Shown here: in pieces, positions 1-9,285 of the stretch | Layout of the letters: every line of letters begins with the position of its first letter | Position numbering within the stretch: position 1 is the first letter of the stretch | DNA from: Candidatus Zymogenaceae bacterium | Lineage (GTDB): Bacteria; Desulfobacterota; Zymogenia; Zymogenales; Zymogenaceae | Direction of reading: 5' to 3' | Length of the DNA: 64,000 bases | Assembly: GCA_016931225.1 (NCBI GenBank) | Contig: JAFGFE010000020.1 | Coordinates: 142,864-206,863, forward strand | The notes under the pieces: model-generated | What the model was told of the DNA's origin: nothing | The model's database searches: none | What the model saw: the letters and a program-made list of their open reading frames with translations, nothing else | Program-made: the position numbers and the translations under genes

Positions 1-1468
1 ATCTGATGATCGATTCGTCGAGATAATCATCACAGCCGGAGCCGAACAATCTTCCGCCGGACATCGGGGAACCTCCCCCGGGAGCACCGCCGCCGGTGAC
101 CTTCGGGATGATTGTATGCTTCATCACCCAGAAACCGATGGAACCGAGGAGAAACACAAACACAGCCGCAAGCACGCCCACGAAAATGAAGAGTATTTTT
201 CTTCTTTGATCCGTTTGTTCGACGGGGAAGGGCACATGACCTGAAAGCGCCGCATCCGGTGCGATATCCCCTTCTTCGGCGGGGGTAAAGGCCTCCTTCC
301 CGTCCGCCCCAGACGGGACGCCGGCCTCATCGGGAACGGTTGCCTCCAGAGGAGCCTCCGGTTCCTCTTGTGTGGGCGCCGCCCCGGCCTCTCTCCCTTT
401 TTTCTCCCTCTCACCCTCCGGTTCCACGGAAGCCGCCCCCAGCGTTCCCTCCAGCCCCGCCCGGATATCCCGGGCGAGATCGCTCGCCGTCGGGTAGCGC
501 CCGGCCGGATCCTCGGCCATTGCCCGGGCGATGACGAGGTCCACCCAGGGCGGGAGGGATCGATTGATCTCCGTGGGCGGGATGGGCACCTCCTTGAACT
601 TCTTGTACATCACCTCCTGGGTGGTAGCGCCGGGAAACGGGGAGCTGCCCGTGATGAGGGTATAAAACGTGGCGGCCAGGGCGTAGATATCGCTTTTTTC
701 GTCCACATCGCCCCCCTTGAACTGCTCCGGGCTCATGTACTCCACGGTCCCCATCGACATACCGGTGGAGGTCATTCGCTCCTCCCATACCGCCCGAGCG
801 ATGCCAAAGTCCGTAATGACCGCCCTGCCGGTGGTATCCAGAATAATGTTCGCGGGCTTGATATCCCGATGAATCACGCCCCGCTCATGGGCATGGGCAA
901 GCCCCCCGGCGATCTGGAGGACGATGGCCGAAGCGTCATCAACGGAGAGCGGCCCCCGCTCCACGAGCTGGTCCAGGTCCTCGCCCTCCACATATTTCAT
1001 GGAAAAATAGTAGGAGCCGTTATCCTCACCCACCTCGTAAATGGTAACGATGTTTGGGTGATCCAGGGTGGCGGCGTTCTTCGCCTCCCGCATGAAGCGC
1101 TGAACGAATCGATCCTTCCGGGAAAGGTTGGGGAGCAACACCTTCAGCGCCACAATCCGATCCAGGGTGGCCTGCCTGGCCTTGTAGACGATCCCCATGC
1201 CCCCCTCGCCCAGCTCGCTGATCAACTCATAATTACCGATGGATCCGGATGCAACCGTTTCATCCCGGGATGTGCCGCCGCTTTTGGGCTTCAGGCTGAC
1301 GGCCGTGTGTGAGGCTTCCGACAATTCCGCTCTGAAAACCGGTCGCTCTCCCGAGGGAGACGGGGAACCATCCCCGGACCGTCTTTGTGTGACGAGAACA
1401 AACACGATGGCGGCGCCCAGAAGGATGATCAATAGTAGAAAAAAAACAAGAATCATTATCGACATCAT
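1..1468 (-). CDS. Membrane Ser/Thr protein kinase (3' end outside window)
   Basis: Hanks-type kinase that should phosphorylate Ser/Thr of target proteins. The frame is open from an ATG at 1468 to base 1, so the C-terminus is missing. A GGAGAGAG stretch precedes the ATGATG start. Residues about 3-27 form a membrane segment. The kinase domain starts near residue 79 with GEGGMG, an ALK lysine, HRDIKPAN, DFG and an EYMSPEQ activation segment. A second membrane segment (LFIFVGVLAAVFVFLLGS) follows an acidic, Ala/Pro-rich linker, then a Gly/Pro/Ser stretch leads off the edge. The kinase domain closely resembles that of the kinase at 2811-4364, so the two are probably tandem duplicates. The segment before the kinase domain is unusual, because most bacterial kinases of this class begin with the catalytic domain. 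Family certain; ligand of the lost C-terminal part unknown. Confidence 0.93.
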   Translation of the reverse strand, partial: MMSIMILVFFLLLIILLGAAIVFVLVTQRRSGDGSPSPSGERPVFRAELSEASHTAVSLKPKSGGTSRDETVASGSIGNYELISELGEGGMGIVYKARQATLDRIVALKVLLPNLSRKDRFVQRFMREAKNAATLDHPNIVTIYEVGEDNGSYYFSMKYVEGEDLDQLVERGPLSVDDASAIVLQIAGGLAHAHERGVIHRDIKPANIILDTTGRAVITDFGIARAVWEERMTSTGMSMGTVEYMSPEQFKGGDVDEKSDIYALAATFYTLITGSSPFPGATTQEVMYKKFKEVPIPPTEINRSLPPWVDLVIARAMAEDPAGRYPTASDLARDIRAGLEGTLGAASVEPEGEREKKGREAGAAPTQEEPEAPLEATVPDEAGVPSGADGKEAFTPAEEGDIAPDAALSGHVPFPVEQTDQRRKILFIFVGVLAAVFVFLLGSIGFWVMKHTIIPKVTGGGAPGGGSPMSGGRLFGSGCDDYLDESIIR

Positions 1469-1557
1469 ACTCTCTCCACACTTCACGATGAAGTATCTGT
1501 ATGCATCACTTGGTAAAAACTCTCGTCCTCACCTCTTTTCCCCTCGACGTTCCCCGA

Positions 1558-2751
1558 TTATGGAACAATGGTCACCTTTGTTCCGATATCCACCGCCCGC
1601 CTGACCTTGTCGATATTTATGGGATTGAGCCGAATACAGCCGTGGGTGGCGGGAGCGCCGATCAGGTATTCCTCGTTGGTGCCGTGGATGCCGATGCCGG
1701 TCCAGGGGGGGGTCACAAGCCGGATGAACCAGGGACCGTAGGCCAGTTCGTCTTCATACCGCCAGCCCGACGCATCATGAATATTCTCGACGGTGAATTC
1801 CCCCTCCGGTGTGCGGCAGTCCCCCACCCGTTCCTTATCCTGGAGGTCCGGATTCGACCCGATGGAGACTGGAAACTCACAGACCGTCTCATTTGCGCTG
1901 TTTCTGACCTCCAGGATGTATTTACTCTTATCAATAACGATCGAATACTCCTCCCCCTCGGTCGGCTCCCACGACGGCAACTTCTTCCAGTCCTCCCCCG
2001 CGTAATCCGGGGCCAGCACCACGAAATAATCCGAAAGCCCCGCCACCATCCGCACGGAACCCATCCCCACGATCGTCACAAGCTCACCGGCCCGCCCGCC
2101 GCCGCCCATCGGATAATAGACGATCGTCGTCTCTTCCATCCCCTTATTGACGGAAACCGGCGTATAGACGCCCTCCCCGTCATCCGCAGCGGCCAGGACC
2201 GATGAAAGCACCACCGCAGGTGATACCTCGTTTTCCGCGCCGGTGGCGTCCAGGATATAGACCACGGGCTCCCGGGGCGTCGTCGAGATCAGGCGGGCCA
2301 CGGCGTCTGCCCCCAGAATAACCTTCAAAAGCCCGGGGGTCAGGGTATCGTCCTCTATAAGCGTGCCCGTTCCCACGGCCCGGCGAAGGCTTTCCGCAGC
2401 GGCCTCGTCGCCGGGGTAATAGTGGATAAACGTCTCGAATCGATAGATCGGTAGAAAAAGCTCGCTCTTGACGGCGAATCCCGCGTCGGTCACGGCCCGT
2501 CTTCCCGCGGCCAATAGGTCTATCCCCAGCTTTTCCGTATACGCGCCGCAGGCGTTCTTAATGACCACATCGCCCCCCGGTCCGACCGCCGGCTCAAGGA
2601 GGGTTGAATCGCTCCCGCTCCCCGCCCGGGGCGGCTGCTGGCCCTGGGCCATCACCGTTCCCGACACGATACACAGCACCGCAAGACAAACGAAAAAGAG
2701 AGTCGCTCTCTTAATAAGTAACGATACGTTCCGTACCGATATATCCCTCAT
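1558..2751 (-). CDS. Exported L,D-transpeptidase with duplicated LytR_C-like domains
   Basis: Periplasmic YkuD-family enzyme, expected to form or exchange 3-3 peptidoglycan crosslinks or attach proteins to the wall. Signal peptide at residues 1-35, YkuD domain at about 269-397 with catalytic His356 and Cys372 in THGCIRL. Two segments before it (about 60-155 and 160-250) each look like a LytR_C fold: a V-x-I-x-N/D strand start, a T-x-I-x-YYP strand and a hydrophobic end (VILGADAV, FVVLAPDY). That reading is inference from pattern. I chose the ATG at 2751 because GGGAGAA lies just upstream and the signal peptide then starts cleanly; a longer start at 2811 overlaps the kinase stop as TGATG. Follows the SH3b kinase closely, so probably co-transcribed and possibly a functional partner. 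Confidence 0.9.
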   Translation of the reverse strand: MRDISVRNVSLLIKRATLFFVCLAVLCIVSGTVMAQGQQPPRAGSGSDSTLLEPAVGPGGDVVIKNACGAYTEKLGIDLLAAGRRAVTDAGFAVKSELFLPIYRFETFIHYYPGDEAAAESLRRAVGTGTLIEDDTLTPGLLKVILGADAVARLISTTPREPVVYILDATGAENEVSPAVVLSSVLAAADDGEGVYTPVSVNKGMEETTIVYYPMGGGGRAGELVTIVGMGSVRMVAGLSDYFVVLAPDYAGEDWKKLPSWEPTEGEEYSIVIDKSKYILEVRNSANETVCEFPVSIGSNPDLQDKERVGDCRTPEGEFTVENIHDASGWRYEDELAYGPWFIRLVTPPWTGIGIHGTNEEYLIGAPATHGCIRLNPINIDKVRRAVDIGTKVTIVP

Positions 2752-2810
2752 GTGTTGTTCTCCCTGAATAGTGTTAATCGCCGCCGCGGTGCCGCGTTTC
2801 CCCGACACCA

Positions 2811-4364
2811 TCAGTAGATTCCGACGTAATCATCGATCACCCATCCGATCAGACCCGACGGTGTCTCCACCTGGTACCAGTAATCGTCGATAAACAGTTT
2901 CACGTCGGCCTTGGGGACATACCCATAATACCCCGTGCCGTCCACGTCGAACCGAATTCGATAGTTCCGGCCGTCCTCCCCGACGACCGTCACGGCATAC
3001 CCCCCGCTCAACGTCATGCCGCCGCCGTGCTCCAGGGATATCGTGGTGTCCGACCAGAGTTTTCCCTCCGATGTATTCCCGGCGAGACTCTCATCCAGAA
3101 CGGTCACGGAATCCCCCGAATCAAGCTGGGTGATTTTATCGTAGCCAACCCCCGGGCCGGACCTGATGTTCACGTTATCCCCGGTGATAACGCCGTAGCG
3201 CACCGACGGCTCGGGAGTCGGCGCCGGGGCGGGGGCGGGAGCCGGTGCCGATGGGGTGTGCGCCGGTGACGGAGACTCCATCGTCGGTGGTGCCATCGCC
3301 GGCGCCGTCGTCCCCCCTTCCGGGATCATCCCGGGGGTGGGTTGCGTTCTCCCCGTAAGCGCCTTGACGGCGAACAGAGCCGTGACGGCCAGACCCAGAG
3401 CGATGCACGCCGCCAGGACACCGACGATCACTTTTTTGAAAACCCTCAGAGATTTATTCACATCCTGAGCGGGTGCGGCCGGAGGGAGTTCGCCCGCCCC
3501 GTCATCCGCATGCGGCACCGCTTCCGCCACGAGCGCACCCACAGCCTGCGGGGACGTCACCTCCCGATGCTCGAGGGCTTCGATAAACTCCCGGGCCGAT
3601 TGTATCCTCTCCGTCCGATCCTCCCGCATTGCGGCGCCCACGACATGGTCCGTCCATTCGGGGAGTGCAGTGTTCACTTGTGTCGGCGGTACGAGCGCAC
3701 CCTCAAATTTCTGATACATCACCTCCTGGGTGGTCTTTCCCGGAAACGGGGAACTGCCGGTGAGCACATGATACAGGGTTGCTCCCAGGGCGTATACATC
3801 GCTCTCCGGTCCCGGCTCCTCTCCGCGAAACTGCTCCGGGCTCATATACTCCACCGTCCCCATTGATATGCCGGCGTCCGTCAGGCGCTCCTCCCACGCG
3901 GCCCTGGCGATGCCGAAATCGGTGATCACCGCCCGTCCGGTCTCGTCCACTATGATATTCGCGGGCTTGATATCCCGGTGGATGACGCCTTTTTCATGGG
4001 CGTGGGCCAGCCCCTGTGCCACCTGCCGGATGATGTCTACGGCCTGTTCTATCGGTATCGGTCCCCGGGAGAGCTCATCCTCCAGGTCTCCCCCCTCCAT
4101 GTATTTCATGGAAAAAAAGTAGGTCCCCTCATCCTCCCCTACCTCGTAGATCGTCACGATATTCGGGTGATCCAGGGTCGCGGCGTTTTTTGCCTCCCTC
4201 AAAAACCGCTCCACAAAGCGTTCGCGGGCGGACAGATGGGGAAGAAGCACCTTGAGGGCGACGATCCTGTCCAGACCCGCCTGTTTAGCCCGATAGACGA
4301 TCCCCATTCCCCCCTCGCCGATTTCCTCGACGAGATGATAATTGCCGATTACTGTCTTTCCCAC
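2811..4364 (-). CDS. Membrane Ser/Thr protein kinase with extracytoplasmic SH3b-like domain
   Basis: Hanks-type kinase of 517 residues. The N-terminal kinase domain (about 8-270) shows GEGGMG, ALK, HRDIKPAN at 129-136, DFG at 149-151 and EYMSPEQ. One membrane segment lies near 307-335, followed by a Pro/Ala-rich spacer and a bacterial SH3-like region from about 390, with the typical NVNIRSGPG start. This topology puts the SH3b part in the periplasm, where such domains commonly bind cell-wall peptides (family knowledge). The start is GTG at 4364 with AGGAGG upstream. The stop overlaps the upstream alternative start of the L,D-transpeptidase gene, which suggests a wall-sensing kinase paired with a wall-modifying enzyme; that pairing is inference. 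Confidence 0.95.
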   Translation of the reverse strand: MGKTVIGNYHLVEEIGEGGMGIVYRAKQAGLDRIVALKVLLPHLSARERFVERFLREAKNAATLDHPNIVTIYEVGEDEGTYFFSMKYMEGGDLEDELSRGPIPIEQAVDIIRQVAQGLAHAHEKGVIHRDIKPANIIVDETGRAVITDFGIARAAWEERLTDAGISMGTVEYMSPEQFRGEEPGPESDVYALGATLYHVLTGSSPFPGKTTQEVMYQKFEGALVPPTQVNTALPEWTDHVVGAAMREDRTERIQSAREFIEALEHREVTSPQAVGALVAEAVPHADDGAGELPPAAPAQDVNKSLRVFKKVIVGVLAACIALGLAVTALFAVKALTGRTQPTPGMIPEGGTTAPAMAPPTMESPSPAHTPSAPAPAPAPAPTPEPSVRYGVITGDNVNIRSGPGVGYDKITQLDSGDSVTVLDESLAGNTSEGKLWSDTTISLEHGGGMTLSGGYAVTVVGEDGRNYRIRFDVDGTGYYGYVPKADVKLFIDDYWYQVETPSGLIGWVIDDYVGIY

Positions 4365-4462
4365 AACACACCTCCTCCCGATGAAACCTTCCGTACAGCC
4401 GCATCGCCGATGCTTTCACCATACTCCGGTTTTAAAACACGGGATCGTCTCCGTCCGTGTTT

Positions 4463-5629
4463 TTACCTTCTCTTTCTCACAGTCCTGGTGATGAGCACGA
4501 GGAGAATCACCACAATCAGCACAGCCCCCACCGCCAGGAGCGCGATGAACGCATTTTTCCATCCCTCCTCGATCCGTTTTTTCTCCTGGTACTCCATAAT
4601 CAGGCCCGTGGCCGGCGGGGGATTGGTGGATGCGAGGAAATCTCTGGATCCGCTGATCTCCTCCCCCCGATACGTTAGGGAAACCGCCAGTGTATGGATA
4701 AGGACCACCCGATCCGGCCGCTCCGGGAATGGAGAGGTAAAAGAGAGGCGGAAGAGCGAATGGAGTTGTTCGGATATCAGCTCGTATACGTCATTCAGAT
4801 CTCCCGGCGTGGGGGCGTAAAAGAACCGTCCGCCGGTCTCCGAGGCGATGCCGTCCAGGACCGTCGTGTTGATCTGGTTGCCCAGCCCCACGGTAATGAC
4901 CATCGCTCGGGCTTCGTTGGCGGCCGTCACGGCGTCCATCTCCGTGGCGGTGCTGTTCGCCTTATCGTTTCTGCCGTCGGTCAGGACCACCACGACCCGG
5001 CGCCCTTCCGTAACGTCTAAAAGAAGCTTCGAGGAGTCGATAACGGCCTGGTAGAGGGCCGTATCCCCCTTGTATTCCAGACTCCGGATGACATCGATGA
5101 CTTCGTCGTGATCATCGGTCAGCGGCACATTCACATAGACGTTGTGATCGAAGGTCACCAATCCCACCGTATCCTGCGGCTCAAGAAGCTCTACAAAGAC
5201 TTCCGCCGCCTCCTTCGCCCTGGCCAGCGGGGTGCCCGCCATGCTGCCGGAGATATCGATGGCAAGCACAACCGTCAGCGGGTCCCGCACCGGATCGGTG
5301 GGCACAAGCTCCAGGTTTTCCGCGGGAGTGTCCTCTTCGAGAACCGTAAGGTCTTCAATGTTCAAAATGTCGACGGGACGCCCCTCCTGATCGGTGATGG
5401 AAAGGTAGAGCGAGATGGTGGGATATTCGGAAAGATCGAAGTCGGAAAAGGTGATGACGCCGGCATCTTTTCCGAACAGCCAGGACATATCGTCGGTCGT
5501 GGTGGTTGTCTCATCACCCGTCGGTGGCGTCTCTTCCGGGGTATCCTGGGCCTGAACCCAGGCACCGACCGTAAAAACCACCACACAGACGATACCTATG
5601 CCGATACGATGTATTTTTTTTAAAATCAT
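4463..5629 (-). CDS. von Willebrand factor A domain membrane protein
   Basis: Exported protein of 388 residues with a signal peptide at 1-28, a Thr-rich stretch, a short beta region and a VWA domain from about residue 115. The metal-ion-dependent adhesion site is intact: D125-x-S127-x-S129, later a TALY threonine and a VLTDGRND aspartate. A C-terminal membrane segment (about 360-384) and a basic tail anchor it with the VWA domain outside the cytoplasm. VWA domains bind protein ligands through a divalent cation; the partner here is unknown. It lies between the kinase genes at 4364 and 5722 on the same strand, and a GAGGAATCC sequence precedes the ATG. The domain order is secure; a role in sensing or complex assembly is inference. 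Confidence 0.9.
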   Translation of the reverse strand: MILKKIHRIGIGIVCVVVFTVGAWVQAQDTPEETPPTGDETTTTTDDMSWLFGKDAGVITFSDFDLSEYPTISLYLSITDQEGRPVDILNIEDLTVLEEDTPAENLELVPTDPVRDPLTVVLAIDISGSMAGTPLARAKEAAEVFVELLEPQDTVGLVTFDHNVYVNVPLTDDHDEVIDVIRSLEYKGDTALYQAVIDSSKLLLDVTEGRRVVVVLTDGRNDKANSTATEMDAVTAANEARAMVITVGLGNQINTTVLDGIASETGGRFFYAPTPGDLNDVYELISEQLHSLFRLSFTSPFPERPDRVVLIHTLAVSLTYRGEEISGSRDFLASTNPPPATGLIMEYQEKKRIEEGWKNAFIALLAVGAVLIVVILLVLITRTVRKRR

Positions 5630-5671
5630 GGATTCCTCACACTCATTGATACTATACGATATAATTCCACG

Positions 5672-5718
5672 CCCGCGCCCCTCATCCGATCGTTCGGATC
5701 TGGGCGCGGCGTTTTTTT
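5672..5718 (+). terminator. Intrinsic-terminator-like hairpin on plus strand
   Basis: A GC-rich hairpin (CGCGCCC pairing with GGGCGCG, inner TCCGA/TCGGA) is followed by seven T on the plus strand. It lies between two minus-strand genes, so it is oriented against them. It could stop antisense transcription entering the kinase gene, or act as an RNA structure in the minus-strand leader. Confidence 0.45.
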
Positions 5719-5721
5719 ATC

Positions 5722-8403
5722 CTACCAGATCGCGTAAAGATACCCGTCGTCACTGCCGAAAAAGATCACCGGCTTCGATACCGTCACGACCTCTCCCCCG
5801 GCGGACACGCCGTCTTCCCCCCCCTCCTCCGGGGATACGGTATCGGCGGGTGCTTCGGCCTCATCGATGTCCTCATCCGGGGCATTCCCCGATTCCACCG
5901 TGATATCCAGTCTGACGACGACGGGGGATGAATCCACCTCCCCCCCGGTATCGAAGCGAAACAACAGCCCGCCCGTGGCGGCGTCGAGGGCGTAGAGGGA
6001 ATGATCCCGGCTTCCCACGTAGACGACCCCCTCAACCGGCGCCTTTCCGTCGTAGGTATCATCCATGCCGGTCCACTCGATGTGCCCCAGGGGGGCGACC
6101 TCGCCCGCGGAAAACAACATCGCCTCCCCCGCCGGCGAATTCGGGGAGTCGGATTCTTCGCCTATTTCCACCCCGTCGGTCAGCACAAACGGGGTCGACC
6201 CCACCGCTGCGCCGGTCTTCACCCTCCAGTAGGCCGCCCCGGTTCGCGCATCGAGGGAGTATATATATCCATCGGCGCTGCCGACGTAGAGTGTTTCGCC
6301 GCTGATAGCGGGCGGGGAGAAAATCGATCCATTTGTCTTCCTGCGCCAGACCAGGGCGCCGGTTTCGGCGTCCAGGGCGTAGAGCATACCGCCGGCATCG
6401 CCCAGAAACACCCATCCCCCGTACGTGCTGGGGGCGGCGTACAGGGCGCTTCCCGCCTCGAACCGCCAGATATTCGTGCCGTAGGTGGCGTCCACCGCAT
6501 AGAGGAAATGATCCAGGCTCACGACAAACAATGTGTCCCCCCAAATCGCCGCCTGTGCATAGATATCCCCACCCACATCGGAAATCCACAACTCCTCTCC
6601 GGTCAGGGCGTCCACAGCAGAGATCACCCCCTCGTCTCCGCCGATAATCACGGTGTCGTCCGCGGCCGCAGGCGCCGAGAAAATCCCGCCCGGGGTCCTG
6701 TATCTCCATATTCTATCTCCGCCGATCGCGCTCCAGGAAAAAAGGAGGCCGTTGTATTCACCGGCGAGGACCATGTCTTTATAATACAGGGGAGAGGAGA
6801 GGATCTCCCCTCCGGAATCGGCACGCCACAGAACTTCGCCCGTCAGGACGTCCAGGGCATAGAGCCGGCCGTCGCCGGAGCCGATGAACACCACGGGCGA
6901 CGCACCCCCGTCACCAACCGCCGGGGAGGTCCTCAGGGGGGCCGCCATGTTTCTTGCCCACAGTACCCCGTGGTCCCCCCTCTCCTCCCCATCGAAGGAA
7001 AAAACACTCACCGGCCCGATATCGGCCTTCAACGGCACATCCTCCACCTTCGGAGAGACCGGTGTCTCCGCACCCGGATCCGCCACATCTTCGGTCACCC
7101 CCCCGTCTTCCGGCGGAGATACGACACCACCGCCGCCGCTCCCTCCGCCCCCCCCACCACCGGTGCGGGAGAACCCTCCCAGGTCGATATGCCGGGCGAT
7201 ACGCTCGATATCGAAGTATCCCGGGAGCACCAGGGTCTGAGTGGCAAGGAGCACCGTCGCCACTATCCCCGTAATGATAAGGACGAGCAGAACCGCCACC
7301 ATGAGCGCCCGCCCCAGCCCCATGCCGCCGTACATGGTTACAGCGGGCGGGGACGGTATCGTCTCGACCCGGGCCGGGAGGACATCCACGGAGGGAACCC
7401 GGGGCGTCCGTGAAAAGAGACGCCTGAAAAAACCCCCGTCTCCCACCTGATCACTCGACAGCGCCCGCCTCCCCACCGCCTTATACATCGCCTTGTGGAG
7501 CTCTTCGGCGCTCTGGTACCGGTCGGTGCGGTTTTTCGCCATGCCCTTTTTGACCACCAACTCCGCCCGCCTGTCTATATCGGGGCGCAGCCTTTCTATC
7601 GGCTCCGCCTCACCGTCCAGTATGGCCGCAATGGTGGAGACCGCCCCCTGGGATTCTCCACCCTCCTCCCTCCGAAAGGGTGAGATGCCGGTGAGCATTT
7701 GATACATCACCACCCCCAGAGAGTAGATATCGGTGCGCCCGTCCAGTTCCCTGCCCCTCACCTGTTCAAGGCTCATGTATTCGGGAGTGCCCATGGTGGT
7801 GCCGGGGGTGGTCTGCCCCTTGACGCCCATCGCCTTGGCGATTCCGAAATCGGTGATGACGACCGAGCCGTTCATGTCGGTATCGGTGAACATGATGTTG
7901 CCCGGCTTGATGTCTCGATGAATGATGCCCTGTCCATGGGCGTAGTCAAGGGCGTCGGCCACCTGGGCCGCAATGCGGAAGGATTCAACCACCGACAGCG
8001 TTCGTCGCTTCCTGATGAGGTCGGACAGATCCCCGCCGGGGAGATAGTCCATGACGATGTAGCAGGTATCCCGGACCATGCCGGTATCCCGCACCTGGAC
8101 GATATTCGGGTGGTCAAGCGAGCCGGCCAGCCTCGCCTCGTTTTCAAAGCGGGTCAGGAATTTTTCATCCCGGGCCAGGGTGGGGTGAAGTATCTTGATA
8201 GCCACCGCCTCATCTGTTGCGAGGTCTACGCCCAGATAGACCGAACCCATCCCCCCTTCCCCCAGACGCTCATCGACCCGAAAACGATCGACGATCAGGG
8301 TTCCGATAAAAAGGTCACCCCCGTGACCAAGGCGCTCGCCGCATTCGAGGCAAAAGCGTGCCGATTCAGGATTATCATACCCACAGCGGGAGCAGAGTGC
8401 CAT
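5722..8403 (-). CDS. Zinc-ribbon / Ser-Thr kinase / PQQ-propeller membrane protein
   Basis: Large kinase of 893 residues. A zinc ribbon with two CxxC pairs (C4-x2-C7, C18-x2-C21) comes first, then a Hanks kinase domain at about 37-305 with GEGGMGS, HRDIKPGN at 163-170 and DFG at 185-187. A membrane segment lies at about 364-390, followed by a glycine-rich linker (414-426) and, from about 480 to the end, repeats of the pattern V-x-x-LDA-x-TG-x-x-x-W/F typical of PQQ-like beta-propellers. The propeller should be periplasmic and serve as sensor or scaffold. The substitution of P by L in EYMSLEQ of the activation segment is small but visible. Starts 13 bases after the stop of the FHA gene upstream (8417), so kinase and FHA reader are probably one transcript. 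Confidence 0.93.
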   Translation of the reverse strand: MALCSRCGYDNPESARFCLECGERLGHGGDLFIGTLIVDRFRVDERLGEGGMGSVYLGVDLATDEAVAIKILHPTLARDEKFLTRFENEARLAGSLDHPNIVQVRDTGMVRDTCYIVMDYLPGGDLSDLIRKRRTLSVVESFRIAAQVADALDYAHGQGIIHRDIKPGNIMFTDTDMNGSVVITDFGIAKAMGVKGQTTPGTTMGTPEYMSLEQVRGRELDGRTDIYSLGVVMYQMLTGISPFRREEGGESQGAVSTIAAILDGEAEPIERLRPDIDRRAELVVKKGMAKNRTDRYQSAEELHKAMYKAVGRRALSSDQVGDGGFFRRLFSRTPRVPSVDVLPARVETIPSPPAVTMYGGMGLGRALMVAVLLVLIITGIVATVLLATQTLVLPGYFDIERIARHIDLGGFSRTGGGGGGGSGGGGVVSPPEDGGVTEDVADPGAETPVSPKVEDVPLKADIGPVSVFSFDGEERGDHGVLWARNMAAPLRTSPAVGDGGASPVVFIGSGDGRLYALDVLTGEVLWRADSGGEILSSPLYYKDMVLAGEYNGLLFSWSAIGGDRIWRYRTPGGIFSAPAAADDTVIIGGDEGVISAVDALTGEELWISDVGGDIYAQAAIWGDTLFVVSLDHFLYAVDATYGTNIWRFEAGSALYAAPSTYGGWVFLGDAGGMLYALDAETGALVWRRKTNGSIFSPPAISGETLYVGSADGYIYSLDARTGAAYWRVKTGAAVGSTPFVLTDGVEIGEESDSPNSPAGEAMLFSAGEVAPLGHIEWTGMDDTYDGKAPVEGVVYVGSRDHSLYALDAATGGLLFRFDTGGEVDSSPVVVRLDITVESGNAPDEDIDEAEAPADTVSPEEGGEDGVSAGGEVVTVSKPVIFFGSDDGYLYAIW

Positions 8404-8416
8404 GAATTTTCCCCGT

Positions 8417-9115
8417 TCAGAAAAAATCCGCTACACACCCCATAATGTATCGGGACACGACACATTCCGGGAAGTTCCGGGTGAGAAGAAACAGCCCCAG
8501 AACAAGCGATATCGGCGCCCAGATCCACAGGACGGAAAGAAGCCTGCGGCCGACCACGACCGCCCGCCTTTTACGCGAAAGCAGCGACGCCTGAATGGAG
8601 CTTATAATATGAACGATCAGGCCGATGATCCACAGAGGCAGAACGGCGTAGAGAACGAAGATGGCAAGACCCCGGAGCTTGTAACTCCTGTAGATGTTTC
8701 GGTAGATGGATGTCGCGGGCTCAGGCATGACCGGTCGGGACCCGCCGGCCCCTTTGCCCTGTGCCCTCGATCTCTCGGCTCGAGACGGGATCCCTCCCGG
8801 CGGCGTCCTGATATCGGCGATCACCTTGCTGAGCACCGTGATGCTCTCCCCCCAGAACTCCACAATATCTCCGCCGACAATGTTCCGGGAGTCGTTTTTT
8901 ACCAGCTCCCCGTTAATGAATGTTCCATTGGAGCTGGTGTCATGATAATCAAGATGCGCGCCGTTGACCTTGAAAAATCCGTGATCCCGAGATATCCTCG
9001 CCCCCTTCAGGACGATATCGCTTCTTTTCCGCCTTCCGACGGTGATGAGGGGACGTGAAGTTTCAAATCGTTTCGTGCCGCCGTCAAGACCGATAATAAG
9101 AAATACCTGTTTCAT
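8417..9115 (-). CDS. FHA-domain membrane protein
   Basis: Protein of 232 residues with an N-terminal forkhead-associated domain (about 1-95) and two or three C-terminal membrane segments (for example LAIFVLYAVLPLWIIGLIV and the ISLVLGLFLL stretch). The FHA domain is canonical: GR, SRDH and SSNGTFIN, the residues known to contact phosphothreonine. It is therefore a likely membrane-bound reader of the kinases encoded beside it. I start it at the ATG at 9115, where GGAATGGA precedes and the FHA fold begins; a longer frame to 9250 adds a Cys/His-rich stretch with no family support. Its stop lies 13 bases before the zinc-ribbon kinase start, indicating an operon. Confidence 0.9.
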   Translation of the reverse strand: MKQVFLIIGLDGGTKRFETSRPLITVGRRKRSDIVLKGARISRDHGFFKVNGAHLDYHDTSSNGTFINGELVKNDSRNIVGGDIVEFWGESITVLSKVIADIRTPPGGIPSRAERSRAQGKGAGGSRPVMPEPATSIYRNIYRSYKLRGLAIFVLYAVLPLWIIGLIVHIISSIQASLLSRKRRAVVVGRRLLSVLWIWAPISLVLGLFLLTRNFPECVVSRYIMGCVADFF

Positions 9116-9285
9116 GATTCCATTCCATATCCAGTATGTATAGAAGCGATGAACGCCGGACAAAAAAGAGATGCAACGTATCGAGAAACCGGTGGAGAAT
9201 CTATGATGCCCCTGATGATAGCATACGATCAGGCCGCAGGCAACCGACAAGTCGTCCGGACGGCGAGAAACGAGTACGGTGCCCC

